Of a DNA stretch of 64,000 nt, positions 11,618 through 22,247 are shown piece by piece. The notes below the pieces were generated by a model. It saw only the letters and a list, made by a program, of their open reading frames with translations. It ran no database searches and was not told the DNA's origin. Source of the stretch: Ascaphus truei. Taxonomy: Eukaryota; Chordata; Amphibia; Anura; Ascaphidae. The position numbers and the translations under genes were made by a program. Each line of letters opens with the position of its first letter. Position 1 is the stretch's first letter. The stretch is from the NCBI GenBank assembly GCA_036426205.1, contig CM071587.1, positions 3,499,447 through 3,563,446 of the forward strand, written 5' to 3'.

Positions 11618-12100
11618 CCTATTCTATAAGCCGTCATTAAAAAAAAAATCACCCGGCCGTTTACGCTGGCAGTTTTTTTAGCGTTGCTATCATGGTATTC
11701 AGTGCAAGTGGGTGAACAGTTATCGCAATACGGAGCTCAAAATGATTAGTGCACTTTAGGTGATTATAATAAAGGTTAGTGCAATATTCAGTGCTTGTGA
11801 AAATCATCATAAATGATTGGTATTGATAATACAAACGAATAGTTGAATGCAGCTGTGACCCAATGGTGGATTGCTTTCTCATGTGTTGGCGCTTCCCTAC
11901 TATTTTGGACTTCTGATACATCACGGTATTCAGAAGCCTCGATTAGCTGTGATTTCTTTCAGCTGCGCAAAGAGAGCCGCCTCTACCTGCGCATATCTCG
12001 CCAGCGATCAAAATATTTTAATATAAATTTTAATACTAGTGTAGATGAGGGAGGGTGGGGTGTCTCTGGAGCAGAACCGTGTTGATTTCAGGTTCGGGGA

Positions 12101-12247
12101 CCCCCTGCTTCCCAAGATACCGGCACCCCATAATGGGGCCTGTATCTGCTATGCATTTAAATGTCTAGTGTCACGTGACCGTGGGAATAAAATGCATAGG
12201 AGATTCAGGCAGCCCATAACGGGGCCTGTATATCGGGAAGCAGGGGG
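12101..12247. mobile_element. Small foldback element
   Basis: CCCCCTGCTTCCC at 12101-12113 and GGGAAGCAGGGGG at 12235-12247 are exact inverted repeats, with further pairing inside (GGGGCCTGTAT occurs twice). No target duplication could be fixed. Confidence 0.6.
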
Positions 12248-12570
12248 AGAAAATGGGATGGGGGAAGGAGAAAAAAGAGTCGGGAGGGGGAAGAAAGATG
12301 GGGAATAGATGGGAGAGACAGGGGAAAAGGGGGGTTTAGGAGAGGGTTTGGGGAAAGAGAGCATGGAGGGGGAAAAGGAGGGCAGAGAGAGGGTGAGAGG
12401 AATTAGAGAGAAGGGGAGTGAAGAGGAGGAAGAGAGTGTGATAGGAATAGAGGGGTGAACAAGAGTGATTGGGAAGGAGTGAGGGGGATAGAGAGAGGGG
12501 GAGACGGAGGTAGGGAAGAGGGAGGAGGGAGGAGAGAAGGGGAAGGTGGAGAGAGTAGGTGAAGGGGGGT
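12248..12570. repeat. Purine-rich (GGGGA/GAGAG) tract
   Basis: The plus strand is almost all G and A. This low-complexity tract may form unusual DNA structure. No gene is present. Confidence 0.8.
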
Positions 12571-12816
12571 AGAGTGATGCAGAATGTGATACATCTCATT
12601 ATAATATGTGTACCATTTATCTCCTCCCCAACTCCTCCTACTGACTCTCCCCAAGGTGCAAACTGGGACAGAGACACAGAATGTGATACATTTCATTATA
12701 ATCTGTGCACCATGTAACTCCCCCCAACTCCTCCTACTGACTCTCCCCAAGGTGCAAGCTGGGACAGAGACGCAGAATGTGATACATCTCATTATAATCT
12801 GTGCACCATGTAACTC
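12571..12816. repeat. Minisatellite of about 87 bp, left part
   Basis: Units run through AACTCCTCCTACTGACTCTC, AGGTGCAAGCTGGGACAGAG and GAATGTGATACATCTC. Nearly three units lie here. The array resumes at 18818 beyond the retrotransposon. Confidence 0.9.
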
Positions 12817-13778
12817 TGTTACGCCGGTGCTGCCCGCAGACCAGACTCGTCCCCTGTGCTGAGGTGGGACGTAGGGATACACGCACCCGCAGCAAAGGGA
12901 GCGCGTCCGGAGTGTGGTGTTAGTGTTGCCAGGCCAGGTATAGTAGTGAAGACAATACTTGCCGGTACCGGTAGTAGAGGAGGAGTAGTTATTGCCGTTG
13001 CCAAGATCAGGGATTGGAGAGTTGCGGATGGTCGAAGGTATAAGCCGTGTGTCAGGGATGCCAGAAGTCACGAAGTCCAAGTAGAGCCGAAGTCGAGAGC
13101 CAGAGGGGGTAGTCGTCCAATCCGCTTCAATACCAGAGGAGTCACTGAGAGAATAGTCAAATGCTTCCATACAGACCTATGTCGAGCGACGAGTGATGGG
13201 AAGCACAGGCATAATAAAGCTGGGCAGGCCAATGGGAAAAGGGGGCTTTAGTTTTTCACTATAGCATTGTAATAATTTAAAAATGTTTACTGTGATGTGC
13301 ACCCCAAATGTACTTCTGTGAATGCTCCTGTGACTTTATCACGTGATCATTCAAATGTTAACAATAATCATTGATTTGCATGGAACTGTGTGATGCTTGG
13401 GGGCGACGCCTCACTGCAGGAGCAGTGGTTAAAAGTGCTCTGTTAGGCGTGTGCTCTGTAAGCTGGGAATGCATGCACATAACGTTTGGGGCTGGCATGC
13501 GTGTGTGCGTGGATTCGGTGACTGACGCGCGTATGCGCATGGGGACAGAGACAGATGCACGTGTGCGCAAAGAGCGCGGAGCTGGGGACACACGCAGAGG
13601 CTGCGGTTCAACAGGCACCTTTTCGGTTGGTGCAATCCTGTGATGGCGAGGAGCCAGAGTGCCAGTGGCAGACAATGGAGGTATGTGGGAATTGCGCTGC
13701 AGACGCTTGGACGCCTGAGTACCGACGGGAGGTGAGTAATGGTCGTGCTGACGGCGCTTAGACACCAGATTCCTTACA
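12817..13778 (-). repeat. 3' LTR (962 bp)
   Basis: It is homologous to 17911-18817, with substitutions at a few percent by eye. The 55-bp length excess is fully explained by a replaced block at 13247-13364 (118 bp here against 63 bp in the partner). It ends next to a polypurine tract. Confidence 0.93.
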
Positions 13779-15077
13779 GTACCCCCCCCCTTCAGGAACG
13801 GCCTCAGGACGGTCCTTAAATGGTTTGTTTGGAAACTTCTTCCTGAAAGTCTTCAGAACAACCGGAGCGTGGATATCACGAAGTGGAACCCAAGACCTTT
13901 CTTCTGGGCCGAAACCCTTCCAGTGCACGAGGAACTGCAGTTGACCCCTGGATATGCGAGAATCGAGCAGGGACTTGACCTCATATTCTTCCCTATTCTG
14001 GGTAATAACCGGATCAGGCCTACGGTTATGGTTGGGGAAGAAATGGCTGGATACGAATGGCTTGAGTAGAGATGTGTGAAACACGTTTGGTATCTTCATG
14101 CTGTCGGGAAGTTGAAGCCGGAATGCTACCGCATTAATCTGTTCAGTTATCGGAAAAGGGCCCAGGAACCTCGGCGCCAATTTTGGGGAAGGTACCTTCA
14201 AATAAATGTTTCTTGAGGACAGCCATACCATATCCCCTGGCTTGTATCTGGGTGCCGGACGGCGGTGGCGATCTGCCTGATGTTTGGCCCGTTGAGAGGC
14301 GGTAAGAAGAGCAGACTGAATCTTGGACCATGCTGATTGCAGAGATTTGACACGGTCGTCTACAGCCGGGACTCCAGAAGGAATGTTGGAGACAGGAAGA
14401 CATGGGGGATGAAAACCGTAATTGATGAAAAATGGCGACTCTCGGGTGGACTCGTTGGTAGCGGAGTTAAAAGCATATTCGGCCCATGGCAAAAGTTGTG
14501 CCCAATCATCCTGAGAATTGGAAATGAAACACCTCAGGTATTTTTCCAGGGACTGATTGACCCTTTCTGTTTGACCATTGGACTGAGGATGGTAAGCTGA
14601 GGAAAAAGAAGAAGAGATCCCTAGTCTTTTGGTAAAAGTTCTCCAAAATCTGGATATGAACTGTGACCCTCTGTCAGACACGATGGACGAAGGAATACCA
14701 TGAATGCGAAAGATGTGATCAGTGAAGATATCAGCAAGGGCGGGTGAGGTGGGAAGTCCTTTGAGCGGGATAAAGTGAGCCATCTTAGAAAAGCGATCCA
14801 CCACTACTAAAATCGTATTCATCCCTTTGGACCTTGGCAACTCCACAATAAAATCCATTGATATGTGTGACCATGGATGTTCTGGGATGGGCAGAGGAAG
14901 GAGAAGACCGTGAGGCCTTTGATGAATTGTCTTGTTTTGCGCACAGACCGGACAAGCGTGCGTATATTCAAAAATGTCTTTGGACATCTTGGGCCACCAA
15001 AAGTTGCGACGTACAGTATAAAGTCCAAAGTCTTTTTGTTGCCAGGATGACCAGCTGCTCTCGAGGCATGTCCCCAA
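13758..15077 (-). pseudogene. pol: Integrase with C-terminal chromodomain
   Basis: A 439-codon open stretch. The end of the zinc-binding domain is seen as CPVC (C42, C45); its His pair lies upstream in another frame (region 14968-15231). The catalytic triad is D75, D135, E171, with exactly 35 residues between the last two (DD35E). A GPF-type C-terminal region (RFLGPF) precedes a chromodomain at about 363-410 (YEVKSLLDSR, LVHWKGF, SWVP). Chromodomains steer integration toward certain chromatin marks in this clade. The core is intact, but the N terminus is separated from RNase H by frameshifts between about 15080 and 15290. Confidence 0.92.
13779..13796 (-). promoter_or_regulatory. Polypurine tract
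   Basis: In sense, a GAAGGGGGGGGGG run lies directly before the 3' LTR, with TAC between. This is the expected plus-strand primer position. Confidence 0.8.
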
Positions 15078-15267
15078 TCCAGAACCTCGGTATGAATTTA
15101 GGTCTCACAAAGAGCTTGCCCCTGGGGACCTTCAGGTTCTTTGGAATGGACCTTTGTGACTTGACGATCTTGTCAAAGCTTCTGAAAGAAGATGCGGCGA
15201 AAATCTTCTCGTGAGGTAAAATGGTCTCCATGGAATCTGCTTGCTCCTTGTCGGAAGATGTTGTCCT

Positions 15268-17679
15268 TCAGAGAGCAATCGGCTTTTGACATTTTAGTCC
15301 AGGAATATATGACAGTTGGAAATTAAATCTGGAAAAGAACAAAGACCAGCGGGCTTGCCGTGGACCCAGACGGCGAGCGTTCTCTATATATAATAAATTC
15401 TTATGGTCTGTGAGGATGGTGAACGGTTCCCTCGACCCTTCCAGGAGATGCCTCCATTCTTGAAGTGCCATTTTAACGGCCAGTAACTCTCTGTTCCCCA
15501 CGTCGTAGTTCCTCTCCGCTGAGGTAAATCTCTTCGAAAAGAATGCGCAGTGATGCAATTTTTCTTGGGGTGAAGGTCTCTGGGATAGAATGGCACCGGC
15601 GCCAGAATCAGAGGCGTCCACCTCCAACACGAAAGGGAGATCAGTGTTGGGGTGATGGAGAACCGGTGCGGACACAAAAGCCTCCTTAAGTGTGTTGAAG
15701 GCGGTATTGGCGTCTGGTGACCAAACCGACGGATCGGCCCCCTTCTTCGTAAGGGCTGTGATAGGTGCAACAATTCTGGAGAAATCACGGATAAACTTGC
15801 GGTAGTAGTTCGCAAATCCCAGGAAGCGCTGGACGGATTTAAGAGAGTCGGATCTAGGCCAGTTAGTAACGGCTTTTAATTTGTCCGGATCCATCATGAA
15901 ACCATCGCTGGAAATAATGTAGCCTAGAAACTGGGTCGAAGTCTGATGGAAGGTACATTTCTCCATCTTGGCATATAAGCGATGTTCACGAAGGCGAGAG
16001 AACACGTAAGATGTATGAAAGATGTGGTCCTGTAAATTCTTCGAAAAAATCAGGATATCATCCAGATCGACTATGACGAAGTCGTTGAGTACTTTGCGGA
16101 AGACATCGTTAATGAAATCTTGAAAAACGGCCGGCGCATTACACAGTCCGAAAGGCATCACAAGGTATTCGAAGTGGCCACTACGCGTGTTGAAGGCTGT
16201 TTTCCATTCGTCTCCTTGACGTATGCGTACAAGATTATAAACTCCCCTGAGATCCAGCTTGGAGAAGACTTTGGCACTTTGCAAACTATCAAAAAGTTCA
16301 GTGATAAGGGGGAGTGGGTAGCGATTCTTTACGGTGATGCGGTTAAGCCCTCTATAATCAATACAAGGTTTTAAAGTTCCATCCTTCTTCTTTACGAAGA
16401 AGAACCCTGCTCCAGCTGGTGAAGTAGATGGACGAATAAAACCTTTCTTCAGGTTCTCCTGGATGTACTCGTCCATAGCCTTAGTTTCGGGGAGAGACAG
16501 AGGATAAGTCTTGGACTTAGGTAATGTGTTACCAGGAATCAGGTCAATAGGACAGTCATATGACCTGTGTGGGGGTAGAAGGTCAGATTGTACCTTATTA
16601 AATACGTCCAGAAACTGGTGGTAAACTGTAGGGAGGTTCGTCTCAGGAACGGTGGTATTCGCTAGGAGTCGCTGTGGTTCGCCTGACCTTGGTTCCCAAG
16701 TAATGGGATTGGTGGATGTCCAATTGATCTGTGGGTTGTGTAGTTGTAACCATGGCAAACCTAGGGTTATGGGTGTTCCTGGAGCCTGAATTACGTCGAG
16801 GGTCAGGGTTTCCTTGTGATTATCAGAGGAAAGTACAACCGGAACTGTCTCTAATGAGATAAATGCCGGCGTGAGTGGATGCCCATCAATTCCGACCAAG
16901 GCGATGGGGATCTTTTTCTCCACGAACGGTATCTGGTAGTGTTTGGTGAACTCTTGATCCACGAAATTGCCTCCGGCTCCAGAGTCTATGAAGGCTACTG
17001 TGGAGACGCGGAACTTACGGCCTGAGAGGCACACGGGTATAGTGAGTTTCTTAGGGAATCCTTTTTGGGGAAGGGGACGAGGAGACATAACACCCACGAA
17101 GAGCCCCTTCATACTCACTGGGTGTTCCCGTTTTCCAGAGATGGAGGACATTCTTGGGTCAGATGTTTTTGCAGGTCCGCAATAATAGCACAATTCCCCG
17201 GCACGGCGGAATTGCCGTATTGGTGTGCGAACCCGTTGAACCCCCACCGTCATCGGTTCGGACGAGTCCAAGGAAGGACTGAGCGGTGAAGTGGACCTGG
17301 GGACTGTAGTAGTGCTGAGAGAGAGAGACGAAGAGGTTACCGAGCGAGTGCGCTGGCGCTCCGTGCGGCGTACCTGAATACGTTGGTCCACTCTAATCGC
17401 CAGAGTGATGAGATCCTCCAAAAGACCTGGCCTGGGTTGGAGAGCAAGTACATCCTTGATGCTGTCTGACAGTCCTTGCCAGAATACGGCGACGTAGGCC
17501 TCCTGTTCCCAGTTGGTCTCTGCTGCAAGGGTCCGGAACTCTATGGCATATTCAGTCACCAGTCTTCGCCCTTGAGTAATCTGTAAAAGAGAAGAAGACG
17601 CCACCTCCCGACGTGCGGGGGAATCAAACACTTTACCTGAATTCCATCTTGAAGGCTGAGTAATTCTGGGTAAGGTCAT
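15268..17679 (-). pseudogene. pol: gag C-terminal part fused to protease, reverse transcriptase and RNase H
   Basis: An 803-codon open stretch. The rest of Gag spans about 15-110. Half of a zinc knuckle remains (C164, C167; the His and last Cys are gone). The aspartic protease motif DSGAGG is at 232-237. Reverse transcriptase has the first catalytic Asp at D476 (SKLDLR) and the catalytic loop at 537-541, where VDLDD replaces the usual Y-hydrophobic-DD; both following Asps remain. RNase H shows D688 (VDAS), E731 and D758 (TDHKN). The frame breaks after about codon 800, before the integrase. It lies between the shifted gag start and the integrase ORF of the same element. The domains would make and process cDNA in an intact copy. 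This one is not expected to work alone. Confidence 0.92.
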
Positions 17680-17908
17680 CTCGCCGCTCCCAGATGGGGG
17701 AGGCCCAAGCCAGTGTGCTACCCGTCAACAGATTATAAACGTAGGCCACCTTCTTTCGGCCAGTAGAAAACTGGTGGGGGGCCATTTCAAATTGTACCTC
17801 ACATTGATTAATGAAGCCCCGAAAATCTTGAGATTCACCTGCGTAAGGTTTGGGGTTAGGAATCCTCATATCTAATTCAGTCTGGTCTGCGTCTTGTGGG
17901 CTCGACAT
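17640..17908 (-). pseudogene. gag: gag, N-terminal part, frameshifted
   Basis: The ATG lies only two bases past the 5' LTR. About 90 codons follow, with a capsid-like segment (FRGFINQCEVQFEM, then a WASPIWE motif) as in sushi-type Gag. The frame is lost near 17640, where the rest of Gag continues in another frame. The next ORF starts upstream of this point in the shifted frame, so a single small indel is the likely cause. Confidence 0.8.
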
Positions 17909-17909
17909 A
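17900..17909 (-). promoter_or_regulatory. Predicted self-priming primer binding site
   Basis: No tRNA-type PBS (TGG...) follows the 5' LTR. Instead the sense sequence TATGTCGAGC next to the LTR is exactly complementary to GCTCGACATA inside the LTR (18281-18272), about 25 bases after a TATA-like box. This is the self-priming layout known from Tf1 and proposed for sushi elements. It overlaps the gag start codon. Confidence 0.6.
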
Positions 17910-17910
17910 A

Positions 17911-18817
17911 TGTTACGCCGGTGCTGCCCGCAGACCAGACCCGTCCCCTGTGCTGAGGTGGGACGTAGGGATACACGCACCCGCAGCAAAGGGAGCGCGT
18001 TCGGAGTGTGGTGTTAGTGTTGCCAGGCCAGGTATAGTAAGGAAGACAATACTTGCCGGTACCGGTAGTAGAGGAGGAGTAGTTATTGCCGTTGCCAAGA
18101 TCAGGGATTGGAGAGTTGCGGATGGTCGAAGGTATAAGCCGTGTTACAGGGATGCCAGAAGTCACGAAGTCCAAGTAGAGCCGAAGTCGAGAGCCAGAGG
18201 GGGTAGTCATCCAATCCGCTTCAATACCTGAGGAGTCACTGAGAGAGTAGTCAAATGCTTCCATACAGAACTATGTCGAGCGACGAGTGATGGGAAGCAC
18301 AGGCATAATAAAGCTGGACAGGCCAATAGGAAAAGGGGGCAGGCCTGGAGGACTGCAAGGAGTCCTCCCTGATAGGAGGGAGGTGTTACAGCCCAGCTGA
18401 GTGTAATCATTGATTTGCATGGAACTGTGTGATGCTTGGGGGCGACGCCTCACTGCAGGAGCAGTGGTTAAAAGTGCTCTGTTAGGGGTGTGCTCAGTAA
18501 GCTGGGAATGCATGCACATAACGTCTGGGGCTGGCGTGCATGTGTGCGTGGATTCGGTGACTGACGCGCGTATGCGCATGGGGACAGAGACAGATGCACG
18601 TGTGCGCATAAAGCGCGGAGCTGGGGACACACGCAGAGGCTGCGGTTCAACAGGCACCTCTTCGGTTGGTGCAATCCTGTGATGGTGAGGAGCCAGAGTG
18701 CCAGTGGCAGACAATGAAGGTATGTGGGAATTGCGCTGCAGACGCTTGGACGCCTGAGTACCGACGGGAGGTGAGTAATGGTCGCGCTGACGGCGCTTAG
18801 ACACCAGATTCCTTACA
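17911..18817 (-). repeat. 5' LTR (907 bp)
   Basis: It matches the other LTR at 12817-13778 with no length difference except one replaced block. Here that block is 18341-18403 (63 bp). A TATA-like TTTATTA (sense, 18312-18306) lies about 25 bases before GCTCGACATA (18281-18272), which I take as the region of transcript start. Confidence 0.93.
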
Positions 18818-19110
18818 AACTCCCCCCAACTCCTCCTACTGACTCTCCCCAAGGTGCAAGCTGGGGCAGAGACGCAGAATGTGATACATCTCATTATGAT
18901 CTGTGCACCATGTAACTCCCCCCCAACTCCTCCTACTGACTCTCCCCAAGGTGCAAGCTGGGACAGAGACACAGAATGTGATACATCTCATTATAATCTG
19001 TGCACCATGTAACTCCCCCCAACTCCTCCTACTGACTCTCCCCAAGGTGCAAGCTGGGGCAGAGACGCAGAATGTGATACATCTCATTATAATCTGTGCA
19101 CCATGTAACT
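18818..19110. repeat. Minisatellite of about 87 bp, right part
   Basis: Continuation of the array at 12571-12816, with more than three units here. The retrotransposon split it, as shown by the shared AACTC at the junctions. Confidence 0.9.
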
Positions 19111-19528
19111 CCACCCCTTCCCCCAATGGTGTAAAATAGGGCAAATGGGGCAAAATTGGCGCAAATTGCTTAGATACATAGTTGCATGTGTAAAATGCTT
19201 TGGGATTCCTTCAAAATTGCCTTGAAACATGGACCCTTTTGATGCATAATCCTCCTAATGTTTGTGCTGCTCTGTGCACTACATATGAATGATCTTTAGG
19301 TGTCTCTGCTCTGCAAGTTATCCTTCTCTGGCACATGATCAGCAAACGATGGAGCAGTGCGTAGAAGGCATCTGTACTAGTTCACTTCCCATTTGCAGCT
19401 GTGTCTAGGATCCCTAAAACCAAATGTAGAGACAGTGGACATATTCCTCTTAAAGAGGCCATTTCATTTTTATTGCCAACACATTCATTTAATTATTCAA
19501 AAATAATTCTGAATGGGCTGAAGGAGCG
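19111..19528. other. Noncoding stretch, nothing recognised
   Basis: AT-rich sequence between two minisatellites without a gene or recognised element. Confidence 0.4.
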
Positions 19529-20300
19529 GCTCAGTGAGTAGAGGCTCTGGAGGAAAGGCTCAGTGAGTAAAGGTTCGGTGAGTAAAGGCTCGGTGAGTAA
19601 AGGCTCGGTGAGTAAAGGCTCGGTGAGTAAAGACTCCGCGAGTAAAGGCTCGGTGAGGAAAGGCTCGGTGAGGAAAGGCTCGGTGAGTAAAGGCTCGGTG
19701 AGGAAAGGCTCGGTGAGGAAAGGCTCGGTGAGGAAAGGCTCGGTGAGGAAAGGCTCAGTGAGGAAAGGCTCAGTGAGGAAAGGCTCGGTGAGGAAAGGCT
19801 TGGTGAGGAAAGGCTTGGTGAGGAAAGGCTCGGGGAGGAAAGGCTCAGTGAGTAAAGACTCAGTGAGGAAAGGCTCAGTGAGTAAAGGCTCCGTGAATAA
19901 AGAATCAGCGAGGAAAGGATCAGTGAGGAAAGGATCAGTGAGTAAAGAGTCAGTGAGTAAAGACTCCACGAGTAAAGGCTCTGTGATTAAATGCTCAGTG
20001 AGTAAAGGCTCAGTGAGTAAAGACTGCTCGAGTAAAGGCTCCGGAGTAAAGGCCCAGTGATTAAATGCTCAGTGAGTAAAGGCTCCGTGAGTAAAGGATC
20101 AGTGAGGAAAGACTCCATAAGTAAAGGATCAGTGAGTAAAGTCTCTGTGAGTAAAGCTCAGTGAGTAAAGGCTCTGTGAGTGAAGGCTCCATGAGTAAAG
20201 GATCAGTGAGTAAAGGCTCTGTGAGCAAAGGCTCTGTTAGCAAAGGCTCTGTGAGTAAAGGATCAGTGAGGAAAGACTCCGTGTGTAAAGGCTCAGCTAG
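19529..20300. repeat. 15-bp minisatellite, about 50 units
   Basis: Units of GTGAGTAAAGGCTCG with GTGAGGAAAGGCTCG variants. Because 15 is a multiple of three, both strands stay open (SKGSV/RKGSV repeats on plus, LTEPF repeats on minus). There is no start context, no splice logic and no non-repetitive protein part, so I do not call it coding. Confidence 0.95.
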
Positions 20301-20324
20301 CAAAATCATTGAAGCATTGAAGCA

Positions 20325-20520
20325 TTGAAGCAGGGGAGCCCGGTTCAGTTCCCGGTGTCAGCACCTTGTGACCTTGGGCAAGTCACTTTATCTCCATGTT
20401 CCTCAGGCACCAAAATAGATTGCAAGCTCCACAGGGCAGGTACTGGGTCTGCAAAAATGATATGTAGACGCTGTGTACAATGTTGGTGCTATACAAGAGA
20501 AAAACTATTGTTATCAAAGG
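20325..20520 (+). mobile_element. MIR-like (CORE/tRNA-type) SINE
   Basis: It contains GTGACCTTGGGCAAGTCACT, a hallmark of MIR-type SINEs, after a GGTTCAGTTCCCGG B-box-like segment, then ATAGATTGCAAGCTC and GTGCTATACAAGAG. Related copies lie at 30025-30235 and 37020-37245. Confidence 0.82.
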
Positions 20521-20569
20521 TAATACAACAATATTATAAAGTCTCTTTAAAAAAAAACTGTTTATTTTA

Positions 20570-22200
20570 AACAGCTTTACCACATCAGCAGCAGTATTTT
20601 TATGTGCAAAGGATAACAGTGCCGGGGCTCTGGAAACTCACAATACATTTTTAAGGAGGCTCAAGGTTGTTACAAGGTTGAAAACCTCTGATCTACAAAA
20701 GCAAACATTTCACTCAATATGAGAATAACATTGCTTTCTGAATGTGTGCGGGGGAGAGATGATCTATGTCCTATCAGACTAGTGCGGGCATTACAGTAGG
20801 AAAATGTGCTTCTCCTATGAACCCTTTCACCGCCTGACAATGCACAGCAATGGGTATTGTTCATTATAGTGCATCTATTTAGCAGTGAAAGGGTTATCTG
20901 GTTGTACATATCCCTCATGTATACAGCAGATAATCAAAGCAAATCACAGAGCTTTTTCCTTTTTCTTCTGAAGTGGTCCCTTTTCTATCTCTAAAACTTC
21001 ACATTCCTGATGCAACACAAACAGCTCTGAATATGTAGGATAAACCCAAGTAAATACAATTGTAAATCCAGTGCTGTGGATTGCATCAGTTTTGAAGTAG
21101 ACATTTCTGATGAATGGCTGCCTCCCTCTCTCTCCCTCTGCTGATTAAAGAAAGCCATGAAAACCAATAGTTCACCCTTCGTTATTAAAACCGAAGCTTC
21201 ATCTGATCAGATTAGATGTGGAGTCTGTTTAAAATCATATTAACTTCCAGGTGAAGATGGAAGATTGTTCTATTGTGCTGTGTTTTCTCATGTGAAAGAG
21301 ATTAATATAATGAATTCTCCCTCTGTATGCTGAGAGATGAGGATACCTTCAGAAGATGATGGGAATATTTACTTAGCAGAGGTAGTCTGCAAAACGAGTA
21401 TTTATTACCATTTAGATTGTAAGCTCTTTGGCACAGGATTTCCCCTTTCGTTGTAATTACATGTTGTGCTTATCTGCATTGTTTGTAATGTATTTCCCAT
21501 GATTTGTAATTTTGTAAAGCGTTGCCCCACCTGTTGCTGTTATATAAATAAAATTATACGTACATATAACAAAAGGAAAGAATTTGATACGTTTGGAGCG
21601 ATAAGTGTCAAAGGGAACACAAAATGCTACAGATTTATGTTAATCTCCTTGTCTTTAATTGAATTCATTTTCTTCAATAAATTATTTTTGGCACTTTCCC
21701 CCTCAATTCTATTGAATAATACATATGAAAACCATCATTGGTAGTCAGAAACAGGATTACTTTAGGTGTGCATATATAGCATCTCAAAATGAATAATCCC
21801 TTATTGTTATGTAGCACTACCACCACACACAGTATTATGATACAACACAATGAGTAACAACCCAGATTGTATTTGTACTACCGGAGGTACATGTCATGAT
21901 AAAGAGGATTTGGCCCGGGATTAAAGGGGTTACACCCCATTTGGCCACCCTCTACTCTCCCCTGGGAAGCAAGGGGTTAACTGGACTGGGGTCCAGTAAT
22001 GTGGTTTTGCCTTGCTTCAGCCATCCAACTGTTTATTCCCCTGTAAAAATTTATTGTTTCTGTTCCAGTGACTGCACCACACAAACACTGGGATCCATCA
22101 GGGAGGGCAATGGTTAATAGTTGAATAGTGATTCTAGCCCTTTGTTTAAGTTACTCTCAAAGATTCCTGCCTACTAAGGAATGCGACCAAATGTTTAGGA
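20570..22200. other. Mostly unique noncoding DNA
   Basis: No repeat ends, coding signal or RNA gene found. The part around 20930-21340 is free of obvious repeats and has balanced composition, so a conserved noncoding element is possible, but sequence alone cannot show it. Confidence 0.35.
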
Positions 22201-22206
22201 AGCTAG

Positions 22207-22247
22207 AGTGGTTTGTGAGTGTTAAAACTCACACTTACAAACCATAG
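22207..22247. repeat. Short hairpin
   Basis: TGGTTTGTGAGTGT and ACACTTACAAACCA flank a small loop, an imperfect inverted repeat of about 14 bp. It may be part of an old MITE. Confidence 0.5.

Larger units (their letters stand above)
12817..18817 (-). mobile_element. Chromodomain Ty3/Gypsy retrotransposon (chromovirus, sushi-like), near full length
   Basis: The complete architecture reads 5' LTR, gag, protease, reverse transcriptase, RNase H, integrase, chromodomain, 3' LTR on the minus strand. Both LTRs begin and end with TG...CA in sense. The target duplication AACTC is exact (12812-12816 and 18818-18822). Domain order (RNase H before integrase) and the C-terminal chromodomain place it in the chromoviruses. 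The gag start resembles sushi-type proteins, relatives of PEG10/RTL. Gag, the RNase H-integrase junction and the zinc knuckle are broken, so this copy is defective. Confidence 0.95.

Noticed and set aside
12403..13251. 255- and 131-codon ORFs across the left LTR
   Set aside because: They run through LTR and minisatellite sequence. Near-identical ORFs occur in the other LTR, and none matches a retroelement protein.
19493..20060. 158- and 165-codon repeat proteins on opposite strands
   Set aside because: A 15-bp tandem repeat leaves both strands open. There are no unique flanks, splice sites or start context.
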